Source of the DNA: Saprospiraceae bacterium
GTDB taxonomy: Bacteria > Bacteroidota > Bacteroidia > Chitinophagales > Saprospiraceae
NCBI GenBank assembly: GCA_020436935.1
Contig: JAGQWX010000015.1
Coordinates: 1 to 64,000 of the forward strand
Reading direction: 5' to 3'
DNA length: 64,000 nt
Part shown: piece by piece, positions 9,107 through 17,844 of the stretch
Layout: the number at the start of each line of letters is the position of its first letter
How positions within the stretch are numbered: the stretch's first letter is position 1
The notes under the pieces: model-generated
What the model was told of the DNA's origin: nothing
The model's database searches: none
The model's input: the letters and a program-made list of their open reading frames with translations, nothing else
Made by a program: the position numbers and the translations under genes

Positions 9107-9328
9107 ATGTACTGGACGCTAGAATTGGCCCACCACCTCGAAGATGCACCATGGCCTGCAACTCGTGATGAGCTTATCGATTATGCCATCAGATCCGGAG
9201 CTCCGATTGAGGTAATTGAAAACCTCAATGAACTTGAGGATGAAGGTGAAATTTATGAAACGATGGAGGACATCTGGCCGGATTACCCGCGCAAAGACGA
9301 CTTCCTGTTCAATGAGGACGAATATTGA
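9107..9328 (+). CDS. DUF2795 domain protein
   Basis: Small acidic protein of 73 residues, MYWTLELAHHLEDAPWPATR at the N-terminus and then a block around AIRSGAPIEVIENLNELEDEGEIYETMEDIWPDYP. It matches the short DUF2795 proteins that are conserved across Bacteroidota; their function is not known. The acidic composition and size suggest a regulatory or adaptor protein rather than an enzyme (inference). It is a single-gene unit with its own promoter and a strong terminator 32 bases after the stop. Confidence 0.85.
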   Translation: MYWTLELAHHLEDAPWPATRDELIDYAIRSGAPIEVIENLNELEDEGEIYETMEDIWPDYPRKDDFLFNEDEY

Positions 9329-9359
9329 CGCTTACGTCTGGAATGTAAAAAGAACGAAG

Positions 9360-9387
9360 GCCTCAGCAGTACGGCTGGGGCTTTTTT
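9360..9387 (+). terminator. intrinsic terminator after the DUF2795 gene
   Basis: GCCTCAGC and GCTGGGGC form an 8-base-pair stem (one G-U pair) around a 6-base loop, followed directly by six T residues. It closes the DUF2795 transcription unit. Confidence 0.85.
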
Positions 9388-9403
9388 ATTGATCAACTGA
9401 GCA

Positions 9404-9439
9404 ATCGCATGTCACCACAAATCCTGCGTATAATGCGAT
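9404..9439. repeat. 7-base inverted repeat upstream of cmk
   Basis: ATCGCAT (9404-9410) and ATGCGAT (9433-9439) are complementary with a 22-base spacer, ending 24 bases before the cmk start. It may be an operator or chance. Confidence 0.3.
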
Positions 9440-9463
9440 CGTGACTTTAACTCTTGTACAACG

Positions 9464-10123
9464 ATGGTGATAGCAATAGACGGCTATTCTTCGAGCGGAA
9501 AATCAACGCTGGCCAAAGATCTGGCCAAAGCCCTGGGTTTTATATATGTGGATACCGGAGCCATGTACAGGGCCATCACTTACTATTTTATCAAGGATTC
9601 CCTGAATTTTGAGGACAACCATATTCTTCGGGAGCATCTTCCAAAAATTGAACTGACTTTCAGGAACGAAGGCGGGGATAACAAAATCTTTCTCAATGGA
9701 GAGGATGTTTCTGTCATCATAAGAACGCTGGAGGTGAGCAGCAAGGTAAGTGAAGTAGCAGCCCTTCCTTCTGTGAGGAAAAAACTTGTCGCTATCCAAC
9801 AAAGTATGGCTTCTCAAAACCTCGTAATGGATGGTAGAGACATTGGCACAGTGGTCTTCCCTGCTGCAGAAGTCAAATTTTTTGTGAATGCAGATGTCAA
9901 TGAGCGGAGTAAAAGAAGGCATCTTGAATTGACCAAAAAAGGAGACAATGTGAGCCTTGATGAAATCCTCAGCAACCTGATACACCGCGACCTCATTGAT
10001 ACCACAAGAGCTACCTCTCCTTTGAAACAAGCTGAGGATGCTATTGCCATTGATACGACTCACCTGAGTCGTAAAGCCCAGCTGGAATTTGCACTTGATG
10101 TGGTAAAAAATAAACTAGCCTGA
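9464..10123 (+). CDS. cmk: (d)CMP kinase
   Basis: Phosphorylates CMP and dCMP with ATP in pyrimidine nucleotide metabolism in the cytoplasm. The 219-residue product has the P-loop GYSSSGKST at residues 7-15, the DTGAMYRA substrate-site motif (about 30-37), the MDGRDIGTVVFP block near residue 122 and the LID arginines in NERSKRRHLEL. Length is normal. It is a solitary gene, convergent with the CNNM/CBS gene 15 bases downstream. Confidence 0.96.
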   Translation: MVIAIDGYSSSGKSTLAKDLAKALGFIYVDTGAMYRAITYYFIKDSLNFEDNHILREHLPKIELTFRNEGGDNKIFLNGEDVSVIIRTLEVSSKVSEVAALPSVRKKLVAIQQSMASQNLVMDGRDIGTVVFPAAEVKFFVNADVNERSKRRHLELTKKGDNVSLDEILSNLIHRDLIDTTRATSPLKQAEDAIAIDTTHLSRKAQLEFALDVVKNKLA

Positions 10124-10138
10124 TATTTTATTGCTTTT

Positions 10139-11413
10139 TCAGCCATTGTTTGTACCCTGCTCTTCGTCTGTCGAGTGTATTCTCCTCACTCTGACTTTTT
10201 CAATGCGTGTATCGCTCACAGATTCCAACAAAAACAAATATTCACCAATGGCTATTTCATCGCCTTCGGTCGGGATGTTTTGCTCTGATAGGATGATATA
10301 TCCCGACAATGTTTGATAGTCGCCTTCCGGTATCTGTAAGTCGTATTTGTCATTCAGAAAATCTATTTCCATTCGTCCTGCAAAAACAAACTCATCATCG
10401 CTGATTTTTTGATCAATGAGTCCTTCATCATCGTGCTCATCTTCTATTTCCCCGAAAATTTCTTCCAGAATATCTTCAAGTGTGATCAATCCTGTGATGC
10501 CACCAAATTCGTCAACAACTATAGCAATATTGGTTCTTTCCAAAATGAATTTCCTCATCAAATCCTGCACCCCCATAGCGTCCGGGACAAAGTTGATCGG
10601 AATGATGAGTTTGTCAAATTTTTTTGGGTTGCTGAGCAATTGCTGGTGGTGAACATATCCCACTACATTTTCTATATCTCCGTCCACAACAATGACCCTG
10701 GAAATTTTGTGTTCTTTGAACAAGGCTATCAAGTCTTCAACAGTATCAGTTTTGTCGATATAGACAATCTCATTTCTTGGAATCAGGCAGTCTCTCACTC
10801 TCAATGATCCCAGGTTGAGTGCATTGGTCAGAATCTCCTTGTCGATGTCCTGCTCTTCGTGAACACTTTCGTTGATGTAATCCTCTAGGTCAATCTTCGA
10901 AAGCACATTTTCGGCGACACTGTTTTCTGCTCTGAATATATACTTGAGCACAAAATTCGAGAGAGAGGTCATGAACCAGGTAGGTATAAACAGTATGACC
11001 ATAAATAGTCTCAATAGCGGCGCTAACTTGAACAAGAGCTCATTGGAAAACAGCCTGAAAAATGTTTTGGGCATGTATTCTCCGAAAATGAGGACCACAA
11101 TGGTAATGATGAGCGTGACAATAAGAATGAGTGACAGACTTCCCTCAGGAAAAAAGGGCATGAAAAGTGGTTCAAGCAATTCCGAAGCGAAGATGGTCAG
11201 CAAAACCAGGACAATGTTGTTTCCTACGAGCAGGCTGCTCATAAACTCCCTTGGTCTTTCGTAAAAACCTGCCAACAATTTCCCCTTTTTATTGCCCTTG
11301 TTCTTTAATACTTCGATGCCAAGTTTGTTGGCTGAGACAAAAGCAATTTCAGACCCTGAGAATAAAGCGGACAGCAATAACAACAGGAGAATGATGAGTA
11401 TGAGATTTATCAA
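10139..11413 (-). CDS. CNNM/CBS-domain membrane protein (HlyC/CorC family)
   Basis: Membrane protein of 424 residues with the usual order: N-terminal DUF21 (CNNM) domain with hydrophobic helices to about residue 150 including FSGSEIAFVSANK near the start, two CBS motifs (about residues 200-325, with VIVVDEFGGITGLITLEDILEEIFGEI), and a C-terminal CorC/HlyC domain. The family is linked to Mg2+/Co2+ homeostasis. It is a paralogue of GldE at 35584-37020 but lacks gld neighbours, so a general ion-transport role is more likely than gliding. The hemolysin label used for the family does not imply haemolysis. Confidence 0.88.
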   Translation of the reverse strand: MINLILIILLLLLLSALFSGSEIAFVSANKLGIEVLKNKGNKKGKLLAGFYERPREFMSSLLVGNNIVLVLLTIFASELLEPLFMPFFPEGSLSLILIVTLIITIVVLIFGEYMPKTFFRLFSNELLFKLAPLLRLFMVILFIPTWFMTSLSNFVLKYIFRAENSVAENVLSKIDLEDYINESVHEEQDIDKEILTNALNLGSLRVRDCLIPRNEIVYIDKTDTVEDLIALFKEHKISRVIVVDGDIENVVGYVHHQQLLSNPKKFDKLIIPINFVPDAMGVQDLMRKFILERTNIAIVVDEFGGITGLITLEDILEEIFGEIEDEHDDEGLIDQKISDDEFVFAGRMEIDFLNDKYDLQIPEGDYQTLSGYIILSEQNIPTEGDEIAIGEYLFLLESVSDTRIEKVRVRRIHSTDEEQGTNNG

Positions 11414-11443
11414 ATGTTATATTATGATTGATCAGCTGCAAAG

Positions 11444-12460
11444 TTATATACTTTCCCAGACTTTACAGCCCTCTGTACAATTCTTACAAATCTCTATTTG
11501 ATCCCTGCCCTTTAAAATGAGTCCTCGGAAATGGTCGTAGTCAGCCCCTTTCCAAATTTTCTGAAAATTGGCAGCTTTGAGATCGCCCAAACGATACTCG
11601 GCATCTTTGTCAAAACAACATGGCACTACCAGTCCATCCCAGGTAATGACACAGGAATGCCACATGCGCCAACACTGGTTGAGCAGTGCATTTTTAACCC
11701 TGTAAGTACCATCGGGCATTTTTCGGTACCGGGAATATTTGTCTTTGGTAGGAATTAATTCATTGCCATTAACAAAATCGTAGACCTGGGCCGTTTTGAG
11801 TCTTACTTCGTCCACACCGATTTCTTCGCCAAGCCGATAAACGTCTTCTATCTGATGTTCGTTGGGTTTTACTACCAGGAACTGAAAGATGGTTTTGGGA
11901 AATTTTGAGTTGAGTTGTTTTTTCCATTTGACAAGGTTTTTGGTTCCCTGGATGACGTTGGCCAACTTCCCTTCCTTGCGGTATTGCTCATAGGTCTCCT
12001 GAGTGGTGCCATCAATGGAAATAATGATGCGGTCCAGTCCACTTTCAACTGTTTTCCTGGCATTGGCATCATTGAGAAAGTGCGCATTGGTCGAAGTGTA
12101 GGTGATGATACCCTTTGATTGGGCGTATTTTACCATGTCCAGAAATTCGGGATTGATGTATGGTTCACCCTGAAAGTAGAAAATGAGGTAAATGAGGTCC
12201 TTGTGCAGTTGGTCGATGGTTGCTCTGAAAAAATCAGATTTAAGGTTTCCTGTTTCTCTGGTGAAAGAGCGAAGTCCGCTGGGGCACTCCGGACATCTGA
12301 GGTTACAAGCGGTTGTGGGTTCAAATGATATGGTCACCGGCCTTCCCCAGTGGATGTTTTTGCCAGAAATGCGAGAGATCTGATATGAAAGATAAACGAT
12401 GGAAAGATTCCATAGCTTTCTGATCGTCAATCTATTCAAAATCAATAAAACATCCCACAT
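11444..12460 (-). CDS. radical SAM/SPASM domain enzyme
   Basis: Radical S-adenosylmethionine enzyme of 338 residues. The 4Fe-4S motif CxxxCxxC is CNLRCPEC (Cys 52, 56, 59). The C-terminal SPASM region has cysteines at 263, 270, 281, 282, 325, 328 and 332, enough for one or two auxiliary clusters. Such enzymes often modify peptides or act as anaerobic sulfatase-maturating relatives; there is no peptide precursor or sulfatase next to it, so the substrate is unknown. It starts 30 bases upstream of the CNNM/CBS gene on the same strand. Confidence 0.9.
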   Translation of the reverse strand: MWDVLLILNRLTIRKLWNLSIVYLSYQISRISGKNIHWGRPVTISFEPTTACNLRCPECPSGLRSFTRETGNLKSDFFRATIDQLHKDLIYLIFYFQGEPYINPEFLDMVKYAQSKGIITYTSTNAHFLNDANARKTVESGLDRIIISIDGTTQETYEQYRKEGKLANVIQGTKNLVKWKKQLNSKFPKTIFQFLVVKPNEHQIEDVYRLGEEIGVDEVRLKTAQVYDFVNGNELIPTKDKYSRYRKMPDGTYRVKNALLNQCWRMWHSCVITWDGLVVPCCFDKDAEYRLGDLKAANFQKIWKGADYDHFRGLILKGRDQIEICKNCTEGCKVWESI

Positions 12461-12597
12461 ATTGTCCTCAATTATTTACTTTTGCCTGCTATGATGCGAT
12501 AAAGTCCTCTTATTTTAACAGTTATTTATAACAAAAGTAGAATAAGAATCCAACTGCACCATAGTAAATTTCGTTCTTACTAATAAAAGAAACCGAA

Positions 12598-14697
12598 ATG
12601 CGGATTCGCCAAATACTGATTTTACCCTTATTTCTTTCTATTGCCACAATGATTCCAGCCATCATGGAAGCGCAGGACATATCATGGAATGACGAGTGCC
12701 AATATGCATACTATCTAACTGACGTATCAGATTTTTGCTCAGACAGTCTGAATTTTTCAAATTTTGAGGCAACTCCATCCCCTGAGCCAACTGATGATTG
12801 TTGGCCAGTTGAAGCGGTAAACCGCAATAAAGATGTCTGGATTAGTTTCATACCAGACAATACTGGTCTTCTAGTCAGACTATTCGGACTTGGGTCTTTT
12901 CAAGGGAAATCTTTAGAAAAGCCTCAAATTCAAATTTTAAACGGAAATTGTAAAAACCTTACGGAAGTTGCTTGTGGCTCGGTATTATTCAATGAAAATT
13001 ATATTGAAATAAATTTATCAGACATTAAGGTCGGAACAAGATACTTTTTAAGAGTTTCAGCCAGGGAAGGTAATGTAGGTTCTTTCAGAATTTGTACCAA
13101 TACCTACCCTGCTATCCGATCGCCTCAGTCGGATTGCCCTCAGGGCACCTTACTTTGTGACAAAAGTCCTTATTCCTTGGACTTGCTCTCCGGAGTAGGC
13201 ACCCTAAGAAACGAAGTTCAAGGATCATGTATTCAGGAAGAATTTGCTTCAATATGGCTTAAATGGATAATCAAAGATCCAGGCAGTTTGGTATTCACTA
13301 TATTCCCGAATAATAACGTCGATGATTTGGATTTTGCATTATACAGACTTCCAAATGGAATTGATGATTGTAATAACAAGGTTTTGGTACGATGTATGGC
13401 AGCAGGTGAAACAGGACAATCTCCGGCATACAATGCTCCGTGTTATGGGCCAACCGGCTTAAGGGAAGGAGAGAGAGGAGAAACAGAACAACCTGGTTGT
13501 GATAATGGAAACAACAATTTTGTTTCTGCGGTAGACGCAAAGGAAGGTGAAGCATATGCCTTGATTGTAAATAATTTTAGCCAATCAGGACGTGGTTTTA
13601 CCCTAAGGTTTGGTGGAAGTGCTACCTTTCAGGGACCAGATTTTGAAATATCAGCGGATGCGGTTCAGGCCTTTGAATGCGATAAAAGCATAGTACTGGA
13701 CAGTAAAGTTACAGCAGGGGCAGACCCTATTACCAGATATACTTGGTCATTCGGTGAAGGAGCAGATATAGAAACTGCCAGTACTCCCGGTCCTCATAAT
13801 GTCATCTACCAAAACTATGGCGATAAATTGGCGGCATTGAATGTGGAAAGTTCCAGAGGATGTACGGTAACAAAAATTCTCAAGTTTTTTGTTGAGCCCT
13901 GTTGCACAGACTTCAAACAAGTGGATTTTGATTTGATTCAAACTCAGGATATACAGTGTGTGGGTGAAGAAAATGGTGCCTTTATGGCTACGAATATCAT
14001 TGGTCGGGAAAGAATCAAGTTTTTCATGGATGATCCCGATGATTTCAGATTCAATCCAACTTATCAAAATCTGGGGGCAGGAACTTATACGGTTTATCTG
14101 GAAGATGGAAAGGGATGTCTGGATACTGCCGTTATCACGCTGCTGGACCCTCCTCCAGTCGAAGTCAATGCCGGTGAAGACAGAGATGTTTTGGCTGGTC
14201 AGCCTTTCCAATTGGAGGGCCAGCTTACTCCCCCGGGCATAGAATTCAGCTGGATTGCCATCAACGGTTGTCGACTCGAAGATTTTGACTCCACCATGCT
14301 GAATCAAACCATCACCGCTTATGGCATTACCGACTTCATATTGCAGGGCATAACTGAAAGCGGATGCATGGATATCGACACTGTGAGGATATCTGCCCTG
14401 TCTCCTAAAAGTCTTCATTCACCCAATGTCATTTCTGCGAATGGTGATGGTTACAATGATATTTTTTCTTTGTCCAATGAGCAGGATGAAACTAAAGTGC
14501 TGGAATTGCTCATTTTCGATCGCTGGGGCAATAAGGTCTATGAATCCAATGAATTGATCATCAACAATCAGGAAATTGGCTGGGATGGGCGATTTGGGCA
14601 AAATGTGGTCCCGGGTGTATACGCATGGGTTGCCAGAATTGAGTTCATAGATTGCAGCGTTCAGACCTATCATGGGGATCTAACAGTGATCAGATGA
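12598..14697 (+). CDS. secreted PKD protein with type-B T9SS C-terminal domain
   Basis: Extracellular or cell-surface protein of 699 residues. It has an N-terminal signal peptide (hydrophobic to about residue 22, AQ end), two beta-rich Cys-containing repeats, a PKD-like region around residues 345-430 (ITRYTWSFGEG), a SprB-like turn near residue 460, and a C-terminal ~90-residue domain SPNVISANGDGYNDIF ... LIFDRWGNKVYES ... PGVYAWVARI. This C-terminus is the gliding-motility-associated/CHU_C type-B sorting domain recognised by the type IX secretion system. It is likely an adhesin or matrix protein. The stop overlaps the next start (ATGA). Confidence 0.9.
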   Translation: MRIRQILILPLFLSIATMIPAIMEAQDISWNDECQYAYYLTDVSDFCSDSLNFSNFEATPSPEPTDDCWPVEAVNRNKDVWISFIPDNTGLLVRLFGLGSFQGKSLEKPQIQILNGNCKNLTEVACGSVLFNENYIEINLSDIKVGTRYFLRVSAREGNVGSFRICTNTYPAIRSPQSDCPQGTLLCDKSPYSLDLLSGVGTLRNEVQGSCIQEEFASIWLKWIIKDPGSLVFTIFPNNNVDDLDFALYRLPNGIDDCNNKVLVRCMAAGETGQSPAYNAPCYGPTGLREGERGETEQPGCDNGNNNFVSAVDAKEGEAYALIVNNFSQSGRGFTLRFGGSATFQGPDFEISADAVQAFECDKSIVLDSKVTAGADPITRYTWSFGEGADIETASTPGPHNVIYQNYGDKLAALNVESSRGCTVTKILKFFVEPCCTDFKQVDFDLIQTQDIQCVGEENGAFMATNIIGRERIKFFMDDPDDFRFNPTYQNLGAGTYTVYLEDGKGCLDTAVITLLDPPPVEVNAGEDRDVLAGQPFQLEGQLTPPGIEFSWIAINGCRLEDFDSTMLNQTITAYGITDFILQGITESGCMDIDTVRISALSPKSLHSPNVISANGDGYNDIFSLSNEQDETKVLELLIFDRWGNKVYESNELIINNQEIGWDGRFGQNVVPGVYAWVARIEFIDCSVQTYHGDLTVIR

Positions 14698-15296
14698 TAC
14701 TGACGCAGGCAAAAATCGCCATGACCACCCGATATTTTACATATGCATGGCTGTCGATCATTCTTTCTATGATGATTGCTTGTTCCAATGACATCAATGA
14801 AGTCAACAAGCTGACTTCATCTGACCTAAATACCAAGGTAGATGTTGGCAATGACATTACCATCACGTATAGCGATTCAGGTGTTATACAGGTGATCTGC
14901 GAAAGTCCAGTCATGGAAAGGCATAGCGATCAGGAGATCAAGGACGTATTCCCAAACGGGCTGAAAATTACCTTTCTTGACGCCAATCGTCAGCCTGCTG
15001 CATGGCTTGAGGCCGATTATGCGGAGCGCCTGCCCAACAAATATCTCATGACAGCTAAAGGTAACGTGAGATTGTACAATAGTCAGAACGATAAGCTACA
15101 GACAAGTGAACTCAACTGGGATGAGACCCGAAAGATCATTTATACAGAGAAGTTTGTGAGAATCACCAGACCTAGCCAAAGAGACACTACTTATGGCCTC
15201 GGTTTTGAAGCCGATCAGGGATTCAAACAAATTACCATTAAAAGAAGAATCCAAAGTAAGTTGAATGCTGATGCCATCAACAGGTTGTCAAACTAG
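14694..15296 (+). CDS. lptC: LptC-like LPS export lipoprotein
   Basis: Probable periplasmic/inner-membrane component of lipopolysaccharide transport that passes LPS from LptBFG to LptA. The 200-residue product has a lipobox-like MMIACS about residue 26, then a beta-jellyroll pattern with the LptC-family logic KITFLDANRQPAAWLEADYAERLPN and GNVRLYNSQNDKLQTSELNWDETRKIIYTEKFVRITRP. An alternative start at 14721 (MTTRYFTYAW) gives a more usual signal peptide. The 14694 ATG overlaps the stop of the upstream gene, indicating translational coupling. Confidence 0.8.
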   Translation: MILTQAKIAMTTRYFTYAWLSIILSMMIACSNDINEVNKLTSSDLNTKVDVGNDITITYSDSGVIQVICESPVMERHSDQEIKDVFPNGLKITFLDANRQPAAWLEADYAERLPNKYLMTAKGNVRLYNSQNDKLQTSELNWDETRKIIYTEKFVRITRPSQRDTTYGLGFEADQGFKQITIKRRIQSKLNADAINRLSN

Positions 15297-15328
15297 ACTC
15301 CGCTTAATAATCTCAGGAAAGATTTAGC

Positions 15329-16081
15329 TTAAAAAAGTCGGATATTATTGGCCAGTGCCCATTCATCAAAATCCAACCCGTCCCAGGGCATATTGGTGCT
15401 GTAATGGTAAGGCCAGGGGTAATGTCTTTTCCCCTCTTTGTTGAAGAAAGGCATTTTTGAGAGTTTGCCCATCCTTCTTCCGGGATTACCCTCGATATAA
15501 CTGTCGTCTTCAAAAATACCACCCACTTTGCTGGATGCACCTACCAGCGAAAACCTGCCGATATCTGCTCCTCCCAACAAAATAGAGCCTGATGCAATCT
15601 GCGAAAAATCACCTATACAAACACCTTCTTTAACCTTGGATGGTGGCAAAGGATCATTGGTCAATACACACAACGGATAAATGAAAACGAACTTTCCAAT
15701 TTCTGCCTGCTGACCCACTGTAACATAGGATTGAATCCTGGTGTAAGCGCCAACAGAACAGTTACCCTGAAGCTCACTGCCCAAACCGATAACTGCATGA
15801 TGATCAACAAAGCTTTCTTCACGTATTGTAGCTCTATTGCCAGTCTGGACAAAATCACCCAAATGGGCACCGGCATACAAAATGCTGTGACTTCTGATGA
15901 TACAATGTTGACCAATGAAAGTTGATGCACCTGTTGGCCCTTCACCAATAATGCAAAAGTCACCAATCACAGTACCATCACCTATGCTTACGTTGTCATA
16001 AATGATGACATAATGGCCAAAACTTACATTTTCGCCAATCTTGATGTTGGTGCCCTGGAATATTGGGATTGAGGATGACAT
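15329..16081 (-). CDS. hexapeptide-repeat acyltransferase (LpxA/LpxD-like)
   Basis: Left-handed beta-helix protein of 250 residues. Hexapeptide repeats run from about residue 10 to 195 (for example NVSFGHYVIIYDNVSIGDGTV, ASTFIGQHCIIRSHSILYAG, ADIGRFSLVGASSKV). The ~55-residue C-terminal tail, with WPYHYSTNMPWDGLDFDEW, is unlike LpxA or LpxD. It probably transfers an acyl or acetyl group to a nucleotide sugar or polysaccharide; the acceptor is unknown. The convergent neighbour is lptC, which is consistent with envelope glycan work but not proof. Confidence 0.8.
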   Translation of the reverse strand: MSSSIPIFQGTNIKIGENVSFGHYVIIYDNVSIGDGTVIGDFCIIGEGPTGASTFIGQHCIIRSHSILYAGAHLGDFVQTGNRATIREESFVDHHAVIGLGSELQGNCSVGAYTRIQSYVTVGQQAEIGKFVFIYPLCVLTNDPLPPSKVKEGVCIGDFSQIASGSILLGGADIGRFSLVGASSKVGGIFEDDSYIEGNPGRRMGKLSKMPFFNKEGKRHYPWPYHYSTNMPWDGLDFDEWALANNIRLF

Positions 16082-16139
16082 GGATGGGATAAGATAAAGG
16101 GCAGAAAGTTTTATCCATCCGCCCTTCTATTTGTTTTTT

Positions 16140-16553
16140 TTAGCAATAATGCTCAAAGGCAGCCACCAGGTTGTCTGAAATGGCTTGCGCAGAATTTCCT
16201 TCGATATGTCTTCTCTCAAGCATGTGCACCAGTTCTCCATTTTTGAAGAGTGCAATGGCAGGTGAAGATGGAGGATAAGGAAGCAAAAATTCTCTTGCCC
16301 TCTCTGTAGCATCTTTGTCAACGCCGGCGAATACGGTTACCAGTTTATCAGGCCTTTTACCTTGCTTGATTGCATGTTTTGCTGCAGGTCTTGCATTGGC
16401 TGCGGCACATCCGCAAACTGAGTTTACCACCAATAAAATGGTGCCTTCGTTTTCATTTAATACTGCATCTACTTCAGCTGGAGAAGATAGTGCTTCGAAA
16501 CCAAAATCTGTTAAATCTTTGGACAATGGTGTCACTAATTCAATCGGATACAT
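16140..16553 (-). CDS. BrxA/BrxB family bacilliredoxin
   Basis: Thioredoxin-fold protein of 137 residues with the CGC active-site motif (Cys 47 and Cys 49) in VNSVCGCAAANARPAA, the signature of the YphP/YqiW (BrxA/BrxB) family. In Firmicutes these proteins remove bacillithiol from modified proteins. In Bacteroidota bacillithiol is reported in some members, so a de-bacillithiolation role is plausible. The gene is divergent from the haem-protein operon with 63 bases between the starts. Confidence 0.9.
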   Translation of the reverse strand: MYPIELVTPLSKDLTDFGFEALSSPAEVDAVLNENEGTILLVVNSVCGCAAANARPAAKHAIKQGKRPDKLVTVFAGVDKDATERAREFLLPYPPSSPAIALFKNGELVHMLERRHIEGNSAQAISDNLVAAFEHYC

Positions 16554-16616
16554 TTATAATAATTTTTATCACTGTACATTAATAATAACAATCAAAGCGT
16601 TAATGTTGCATCTTAA

Positions 16617-16997
16617 ATGAGATTTCGGGTGAAAAGATTCAACTTATTACCGATTTTAACAGCAGTTTTTTTCATCCTGATTGGTTGTAGTGCTGATAAA
16701 ATCGTCGAGCAACCTCTTGAATGCGACACAAATGTAACCTATATAGGACATATAAAGCCAATTTTAGACAATAGTTGTGCGTATGCTGGTTGCCATGTGG
16801 TTTCATTCAGGAATGGTGATTATACCAAATACAGCTCAATGCAAAGAGATTTACTGAGTGGCAAATTTGAACGTTGGGTTGTCAAAGATCGTGACATGCC
16901 ACCACTTATTGTTCCTGAAGGAAAACCGACTGAATTAACAGACGAACAACTTAATCTATTAAAATGCTGGAAAGAGAACGGCTATGCTGAGAAATAA
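16617..16997 (+). CDS. small lipoprotein with CX4CH cytochrome c-like motif
   Basis: Predicted lipoprotein of 126 residues with lipobox LIGC (Cys 24). Residues 44-61, GHIKPILDNSCAYAGCHV, carry a CX4CH motif (Cys 54, Cys 59, His 60) in the setting typical of Bacteroidota/Planctomycete-type cytochrome c-like domains. The spacing differs from canonical CX2CH, so haem attachment is likely but not certain. A distal Met in DRDMPPLIVPEGKPTELTDEQLNLL fits an axial ligand. The stop overlaps the start of the barrel gene by 14 bases; first gene of a three-gene operon. Confidence 0.75.
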   Translation: MRFRVKRFNLLPILTAVFFILIGCSADKIVEQPLECDTNVTYIGHIKPILDNSCAYAGCHVVSFRNGDYTKYSSMQRDLLSGKFERWVVKDRDMPPLIVPEGKPTELTDEQLNLLKCWKENGYAEK

Positions 16998-17844
16998 TTT
17001 AACCCTTACATTGATCATGTTTTGTGGACTGGCGCTCCAAGCACAAAGCAAAAGAGCATATCAAACATTTAAAGATACAAGAGTTATCAACTCTCACAGC
17101 ACTGAAGTTCTACCGGGAGGAAAGCTCGACTTCAGGGTTGGACACAGGTTTGGAGATATCGGTGGAGCTTCAGGCGGATGGCAATCCTTTTATGGTCTTG
17201 AGAATTCTACAGACATTCTTACCGGCTTTGAGTACGGGATCAGCAATGGCTTCACGGTGGGTATCAATCGATGCAAGGGAAGCGGTCCTCTGAAGCAAAA
17301 CATCAATGGGCTGGCAAAAGTGCGGGTGTTCCAGCAAGAAGAGGGAAAGACATCGTTTACATTTACTGTTCTTGGAGTTGCGTCCTACTCTACAATGAAA
17401 AAAAGCGAAAATGAGGGCAACCTCAACTTTTTTGCAAAACCACAGCACAGACTATCTTACCATGTTGAGATCATAGGCGGCAGAAAATTTGCTGATCGGT
17501 TTTCTTTGCAACTTTCTGCGGGTGTCACTCATAGAAATATAGTTGCCTCCAATGATGAAAACAGCATTCTAAGTGTTGGAGCAGCGACGAGAATCCAATT
17601 GACCAAATCAATGGGACTTATCCTGGAAGCCAAGAAGCCATTGTCTTCCATACGTCAGGGCTTACAATATATGCCGGCTGGTGTTGGTTTTGAATGGGAG
17701 ACAGGCGGTGGCCACGTTTTCCAGATGAACCTGACCAATGCAACAGGAATATCAGAAACAGACTATATACCATATACAGATTCAGATTGGGCAAAAGGTG
17801 AATTTCGACTAGGATTTACCATATCAAGATTATTTACATTATGA
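16984..17844 (+). CDS. DUF5777-like outer-membrane beta-barrel protein
   Basis: Product of 286 residues with a signal peptide (LIMFCGLALQAQSK) followed by alternating amphipathic strands, LPGGKLDFRVGHRFGDIGG at about residues 43-61, ending in the aromatic FRLGFTISRLFTL, as barrels do. It matches the DUF5777 family of Bacteroidota, of unknown function. It overlaps the upstream cytochrome-like gene by 14 bases and the downstream dihaem cytochrome gene by 4 (ATGA), so the three proteins are probably made in fixed proportion and may form a complex across the outer membrane. Confidence 0.8.
   Translation: MLRNNLTLTLIMFCGLALQAQSKRAYQTFKDTRVINSHSTEVLPGGKLDFRVGHRFGDIGGASGGWQSFYGLENSTDILTGFEYGISNGFTVGINRCKGSGPLKQNINGLAKVRVFQQEEGKTSFTFTVLGVASYSTMKKSENEGNLNFFAKPQHRLSYHVEIIGGRKFADRFSLQLSAGVTHRNIVASNDENSILSVGAATRIQLTKSMGLILEAKKPLSSIRQGLQYMPAGVGFEWETGGGHVFQMNLTNATGISETDYIPYTDSDWAKGEFRLGFTISRLFTL

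Noticed and set aside
12477-12484. TACTTTTG box before the T9SS cargo gene
   Set aside because: The -7 box is good but no TTTG or TTG lies at the required 19-21 bases, and it is about 110 bases from the start codon.
13747-14418. 223-codon antisense frame within the T9SS cargo gene
   Set aside because: Complement of a well-supported coding region with CHU_C domain; no signal peptide or domain of its own.
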